From Actinoplanes liguriensis (GTDB lineage Bacteria > Actinomycetota > Actinomycetes > Mycobacteriales > Micromonosporaceae), in the NCBI GenBank assembly GCA_000715855.1, contig KL571304.1, positions 18,146-26,422 of the forward strand: 8,277 bases of DNA, given 5' to 3'. Position numbers and translations under genes: made by a program. The notes beneath the pieces were generated by a model that saw only the letters and a program-made list of their open reading frames with translations, ran no database searches and was not told the origin of the DNA. The stretch's first letter is position 1; each line of letters starts with the position of its first letter. Shown piece after piece: positions 5,935 to 8,277 of the stretch.

Positions 5935-5962
5935 GTGAACACGGCGTTGATGGCGTTACCAT
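5935..5962 (+). promoter_or_regulatory. Predicted leaderless promoter of the CGNR gene
   Basis: GTGAAC (5935-5940), a partial -35 match, is followed by 16 nt and TACCAT (5957-5962), a TANNNT -10 box. The GTG start at 5970 begins 8 nt after the -10, where the transcript would start, and there is no usable ribosome site (GAGG is only 2 nt from the GTG). A leaderless mRNA is therefore likely. A further CGTTAC (5954-5959), the core of the upstream operator arms, overlaps this -10. Confidence 0.4.
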
Positions 5963-5969
5963 TCGAGGC

Positions 5970-6482
5970 GTGACCACCCTCGTCCGACCCCTGACGCCGG
6001 AGGAGGTCGTCGCCCTGGTGAACGACTGGGGCACGTCTCCCCGTCAGGTCGGCGACCGGTCCGGCCGGCCGCAGCCGACCTCGTCGTACCCGCGAACGGC
6101 TCCGGCCGTCGCGACCGCGGTAGCCGACCGGATTCACGCCGTCTTCGCCGCCACCGAACCGGCCGAGCAGGCCCGGCTGGTCACGGCCATGCTCGACGAG
6201 GCCGCACCACGCGTGCTGATGACCGTGGCCGACGGCCGGGCCGTCGCCGCTTGGTCGGTGTCCGCACCCGGCGACAGTCTGCTCGCGGCGGCCGCACTGG
6301 CCCTGTGCGAGCATCTCACCGCCCACCCGCACCGGCTGGGCGTCTGCGCCGATCGCCAGTGCGCCGACGTCTACGTCGACGCCTCGCCGGCCGGTCGCCG
6401 CCGGTTCTGCTCCCTGACCTGCCAGAACCGTGCTCGCGTCGCGGCCTTCCGGGAGCGCCGCCGCACCGCGGGCGATTCGTGA
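5970..6482 (+). CDS. CGNR zinc-finger protein, probable transcriptional regulator
   Basis: With GTG 5970 as start this is 170 aa; an in-frame GTG at 5925 would add 15 residues but has no ribosome site and would overlap the predicted promoter. The N-terminal part (PLTPEEVVALVNDWGTSPR onward) corresponds to the stress-associated ABATE-like domain found in front of CGNR fingers; the middle is Ala-rich and helical. The C-terminus is the zinc finger: C126-x4-C131, the VYVDASPAGRRRFC strand and turn, then C147-x3-C151 followed by QNRARVAAFRERRR. The family signature is CGNR; here Gly is replaced by Gln (CQNR), while all four Cys are kept. CGNR proteins are predicted DNA-binding regulators, with few studied directly. 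It diverges from the MFS exporter and shares a control region containing a perfect inverted repeat, so regulation of the exporter is a fair inference. Confidence 0.82.
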   Translation: MTTLVRPLTPEEVVALVNDWGTSPRQVGDRSGRPQPTSSYPRTAPAVATAVADRIHAVFAATEPAEQARLVTAMLDEAAPRVLMTVADGRAVAAWSVSAPGDSLLAAAALALCEHLTAHPHRLGVCADRQCADVYVDASPAGRRRFCSLTCQNRARVAAFRERRRTAGDS

Positions 6483-6552
6483 CCGTCGGCCAGGGCCTCC
6501 CGCCCGGACGTGCATGTGCGGCACCGTAAGGCAGGCACCGCCGAGAGATCTC
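6483..6552. other. Convergent intergenic gap between CGNR and hydrolase genes
   Basis: The 70 bp hold no convincing terminator hairpin. A 12-bp palindrome, GAGAGATCTCTC (6543-6554), sits at the hydrolase stop but has almost no loop, so it is a weak terminator candidate. Antisense read-through between the two genes is possible. Confidence 0.3.
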
Positions 6553-7443
6553 TCAGCGATCCCGGTCGACCCGGTCGACGAAGTCGCGGACGGCGTCGGC
6601 GAGGGTTACAGGCGCCTCCTGTGCCACGAAGTGCCCGACGTCGGGGATCCTGACCGCGGTGACGTCGTGAGCGACCCGGGACATCGTCTGCTCGGTAAAG
6701 GGGGCGTTGACGCCGTCGACAGCGAGCACGGGCACGGTCAGCGGCCGCGACTCTCCGAGCGCCCGTACGACGCCGCCGTCGTGCAGAGCGGAACGGTAGA
6801 GCCCTTCGGTGCCTCGCCATCCGCCGGGCCGCGCGTACGTGCGGGTGAACTCGTCGATGTCCGCTTCGGTAACGGCGCCCGGCACCATGGTCATCAGCGT
6901 GACGACCCAATTGATCATTACCCGTTCGCGGCCGGCCAGGAACAACTGGGGGATTCCGGGAGCGGCGAGGAATCCCACGTGCCAGGAGCCGCCGTTGGCG
7001 ACATCGGCCAGCATCTCCATGCCGTACCCCGGAAGGGTGGTCTCGATGGCGGTGACGCTGAGGACGTCGCCGGGGTGTGACGCCGCGAACCGGAAGACCG
7101 GCCCGCCGCTGATGTCCTGGCCGGTGACGTGCACCGGCCCCACATCCAGGTGAGCGACCAGCTGGTGCAGGTCCTCGGCCATGGTGGCCATGTCGTAATC
7201 GCCGGGGGCGTTTCCGGAGTCACCGAAGCCGCGCAGGTCGACGGCATACACGCGGTGAGTCTCGGCGAGCCGGGGGATGACGCCGCGGAAGGCCCACCAG
7301 GTCTCCGGCCAGCCGTGCACGAGCAGGATCGGCGAGCCCTCGGTGCCGGCCGAGACGTAGTGCAACGTTGTGCCGTTGATGTCGGCCAGATGATGGGTGA
7401 CGCCCTCGATGTGGGGCGAACTGGGCAGGCTGGTGCTGGTCAT
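6553..7443 (-). CDS. Alpha/beta hydrolase, epoxide hydrolase / haloalkane dehalogenase-like
   Basis: This 296-aa cytoplasmic enzyme starts at ATG 7443 with GGGAG (7450-7454, minus strand) 6 nt upstream; an in-frame ATG at 7482 lies within the operators and is rejected. The HGWPETWWAFR stretch (43-53) is the oxyanion-hole motif of epoxide hydrolases and related enzymes. VYAVDLRGFGDSG follows. The nucleophile elbow reads GQDISGG with Asp110, so an aspartyl-ester mechanism (epoxide hydrolase or dehalogenase) is expected rather than a serine esterase. The lid carries the YARPGGWR...LYR segment (Y203, Y216), which resembles the epoxide-opening tyrosines. D243 may be the acid and H271 (VGHFVAQEAP) the base. 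Its length is usual for the family. The substrate is unknown. It is divergent from a MarR regulator with palindromes covering both promoters, so induction by its substrate or a related aromatic or electrophile is plausible. Confidence 0.87.
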   Translation of the reverse strand: MTSTSLPSSPHIEGVTHHLADINGTTLHYVSAGTEGSPILLVHGWPETWWAFRGVIPRLAETHRVYAVDLRGFGDSGNAPGDYDMATMAEDLHQLVAHLDVGPVHVTGQDISGGPVFRFAASHPGDVLSVTAIETTLPGYGMEMLADVANGGSWHVGFLAAPGIPQLFLAGRERVMINWVVTLMTMVPGAVTEADIDEFTRTYARPGGWRGTEGLYRSALHDGGVVRALGESRPLTVPVLAVDGVNAPFTEQTMSRVAHDVTAVRIPDVGHFVAQEAPVTLADAVRDFVDRVDRDR

Positions 7444-7460
7444 ATGGCACTCCCAAGAAA

Positions 7461-7475
7461 GACAACCGGGTTGTC
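7461..7475. promoter_or_regulatory. Candidate MarR operator O1 (perfect palindrome)
   Basis: GACAACC-G-GGTTGTC is a perfect 7-1-7 palindrome. It sits downstream of the predicted -10 of the hydrolase promoter, over its likely transcription start and before its ribosome site. The size and symmetry suit a MarR dimer. Confidence 0.65.
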
Positions 7476-7477
7476 CA

Positions 7478-7507
7478 AGCATTCGTCAACCAGGTTGTCT
7501 TTGTCAA
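7478..7507 (-). promoter_or_regulatory. Predicted promoter of the hydrolase gene
   Basis: The minus strand has a consensus TTGACA (7502-7507), then 18 nt, then AATGCT (7478-7483), a weak -10. The spacer is almost filled by operator O2 (7485-7499). Transcription would start near 7471, within O1. Confidence 0.4.
7485..7499. promoter_or_regulatory. Candidate MarR operator O2
   Basis: GTCAACC-A-GGTTGTC is the same palindrome as O1 with one mismatch in the left arm. The centres of O1 and O2 are 24 bp apart, slightly over two helical turns. O2 covers most of the MarR -35 box and lies between the -35 and -10 of the hydrolase promoter. A further half-site, GTCAAC (7503-7508), follows. Confidence 0.6.
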
Positions 7508-7523
7508 CACCGCGATCTAGGCT
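7495..7523 (+). promoter_or_regulatory. Predicted leaderless promoter of the MarR gene
   Basis: TTGTCT (7495-7500), 17 nt, then TAGGCT (7518-7523, TANNNT). The ATG at 7530 begins 7 nt after the -10, exactly where transcription should start, and no Shine-Dalgarno sequence is present. A leaderless mRNA is therefore predicted. The -35 overlaps operator O2, pointing to autoregulation. Confidence 0.5.
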
Positions 7524-7529
7524 TTCGCC

Positions 7530-8003
7530 ATGTCTCCGCGATCGGGTGCCGACCTCGCCCTGCTGCTGCTGGGCGGTTACCGCAACCTCGTCGACGAGGT
7601 GGTCCGCGAACTGGCGGCACGAGGCTTCCCGGATGCTCGCCCGGCGCACGAGTACGCGATGCGGGCGATCCAGGCAGGCGCCGACAACGCCTCGGAGCTG
7701 GGCCGGCGGCTCGCCGTCACCAAGCAGGCCGCGGCGAAGACGATCGCCGCACTCGTCGACCGCGGCTATGTCACCACCGTGGAGAGCCCGGTCGACGCCC
7801 GGCGTAAGCAGATCCAGCTCACCGAGCACGGGCTCGCGCTGATGCGAGAGGGCGCGGCGATCTTCGACGAGGTGCGAGCCCGGTGGGAAGAACGCCTCGG
7901 CGCCGACGAACTCGCCCGGTTGGAGACGCAGCTCACCCGGCTCGTCGGCGACTCGCCCATCGATGTGAACGCACCCGGATGGGCCGCCCAGGGAACCAGC
8001 TGA
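7530..8003 (+). CDS. MarR-family transcriptional regulator
   Basis: This 157-aa cytoplasmic dimeric repressor-type protein starts at ATG 7530, with a predicted leaderless promoter directly upstream. Residues about 8-50 form the N-terminal dimerisation helices. Residues about 52-80 (NASELGRRLAVTKQAAAKTIAALVDRGYV) are the winged helix-turn-helix, with KQAAAKTIAALVDRGY as recognition helix. SPVDARRKQIQLTEHG (86-101) is the hallmark MarR wing, with its D-x-R-x(2)-x-[IV]-x-L-T pattern. The C-terminal helices (MREGAAIFDEVRARWEERLGADELARLETQLTRL) close the dimer interface. It is divergent from the hydrolase gene, and two tandem palindromes lie between them, which fits the usual MarR arrangement of repressing itself and its neighbour until a small ligand binds. 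The ligand is not known; it may be the hydrolase substrate. Confidence 0.9.
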   Translation: MSPRSGADLALLLLGGYRNLVDEVVRELAARGFPDARPAHEYAMRAIQAGADNASELGRRLAVTKQAAAKTIAALVDRGYVTTVESPVDARRKQIQLTEHGLALMREGAAIFDEVRARWEERLGADELARLETQLTRLVGDSPIDVNAPGWAAQGTS

Positions 8004-8052
8004 CATCACACTGTGGGAGAAGTGGGCCGGCAGGCCGCGTGGCGGTCTGAAG

Positions 8053-8097
8053 GGGAGGACAGCGAAGCGGCGAACAGCCGTTCCCGGCCGTCCTCCC
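8053..8097. terminator. Hairpin between convergent MarR and the right-edge gene
   Basis: GGGAGGAC (8053-8060) pairs perfectly with GTCCTCCC (8090-8097). Inside, CGGC (8068-8071) and GCCG (8077-8080) form a second short stem around a GAACA loop. It lies 49 bp after the MarR stop and 15 bp beyond the stop of the opposing gene, so it may end transcription from both sides. No U-tract is present. Confidence 0.55.
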
Positions 8098-8112
8098 GGG
8101 TGAGCCGAAGGG

Positions 8113-8277
8113 TCAGAGCTTGCCGTCGGTGCGAGCGCGGATCAGCTTGATCAGCCGGACCGCCTTGTCGCGGTCCTTGTTGCTGGTCGGGTCGGTGACG
8201 ACCTGCACGTAGCAGGCCCGGTCGCCGGCCACGAAGCTGGCCGTGTTGTCGGCGGCGAACTGGATGTCGTCCGGGCC
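8113..8277 (-). CDS. C-terminal part of an unrecognised protein (runs off window)
   Basis: The minus-strand frame is open from the right edge and stops at TGA (8113-8115), leaving 54 codons with strongly GC-rich third positions. The visible tail reads IQFAADNTASFVAGDRACYVQVVTDPTS, then a charged helix, NKDRDKAVRLIKLIRARTDGKL. It has a single Cys in a strand-like ACYVQVVTD segment. The mix suggests a small alpha/beta domain, perhaps of a secreted or membrane-anchored protein, but nothing visible proves this and I do not recognise the family. A hairpin just beyond its stop supports this being a true gene end. Confidence 0.6.
   Translation of the reverse strand, partial: GPDDIQFAADNTASFVAGDRACYVQVVTDPTSNKDRDKAVRLIKLIRARTDGKL

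Noticed and set aside
5871..6524. A long minus-strand extension of the MFS frame (to 743 aa)
   Set aside because: It is the antisense of the CGNR gene and passes through the operator region; GTG 5870 has GGAGG and the right N-terminus for a DHA2 protein.
6543..6554. 12-bp palindrome GAGAGATCTCTC at the hydrolase stop
   Set aside because: It lacks a loop and GC-rich stem, so it is a poor terminator; as an operator it would lie at the end of two convergent genes. Probably chance.

Overview
The window is high-GC DNA with GC-rich third codon positions, several GTG starts, and an XRE/DUF5753 + DUF397 gene pair, a pairing typical of actinomycetes. This points to a filamentous actinobacterium, plausibly Streptomyces- or Actinoplanes-like; the genus cannot be fixed from the sequence alone. 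I see no rRNA, tRNA, CRISPR array, insertion sequence or clear phage gene. It reads as a regulator-rich chromosomal stretch: five of the eleven genes, including two partial ones, encode DNA-binding regulators.

Layout. (1) 3-671 (+) is the C-terminal part of a LysR-type regulator, overlapping tail to tail by 25 bp with (2) a minus-strand pair: a 69-aa protein of unknown function (887-1096) followed by a 76-aa helix-turn-helix protein (647-877). (3) A 242-bp divergent region (1097-1338) separates that pair from an XRE/DUF5753 regulator (1339-2232) and its DUF397 partner (2238-2450). A strong hairpin follows at 2461-2491. (4) On the minus strand lies a PAP2-like/diacylglycerol-kinase fusion (2511-4109) whose phosphatase active site looks degraded, and upstream of it an MFS drug exporter of the DHA2 type (4293-5870). 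(5) Divergent from the exporter is a CGNR zinc-finger regulator (5970-6482). The intergenic region holds a perfect 9-bp inverted repeat, CCGTAACGT-N16-ACGTTACGG, lying on the exporter promoter. (6) A minus-strand alpha/beta hydrolase of the epoxide hydrolase/dehalogenase type (6553-7443) is divergent from a MarR-family regulator (7530-8003). Between them are two GACAACC-N-GGTTGTC-type palindromes, 24 bp apart, on overlapping promoters. (7) After a convergent hairpin, the C-terminus of an unrecognised minus-strand gene runs off the end (8113-8277).

Two regulator/target modules stand out. Both have the same architecture: a regulator gene with a predicted leaderless promoter, a divergent effector gene (efflux pump or hydrolase) with a Shine-Dalgarno site, and symmetrical operators between them. 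The CGNR-MFS module is the less conventional, since CGNR proteins are poorly characterised as regulators and this one carries a CQNR variant. All functional calls rest on reading motifs by eye; no database search was possible.
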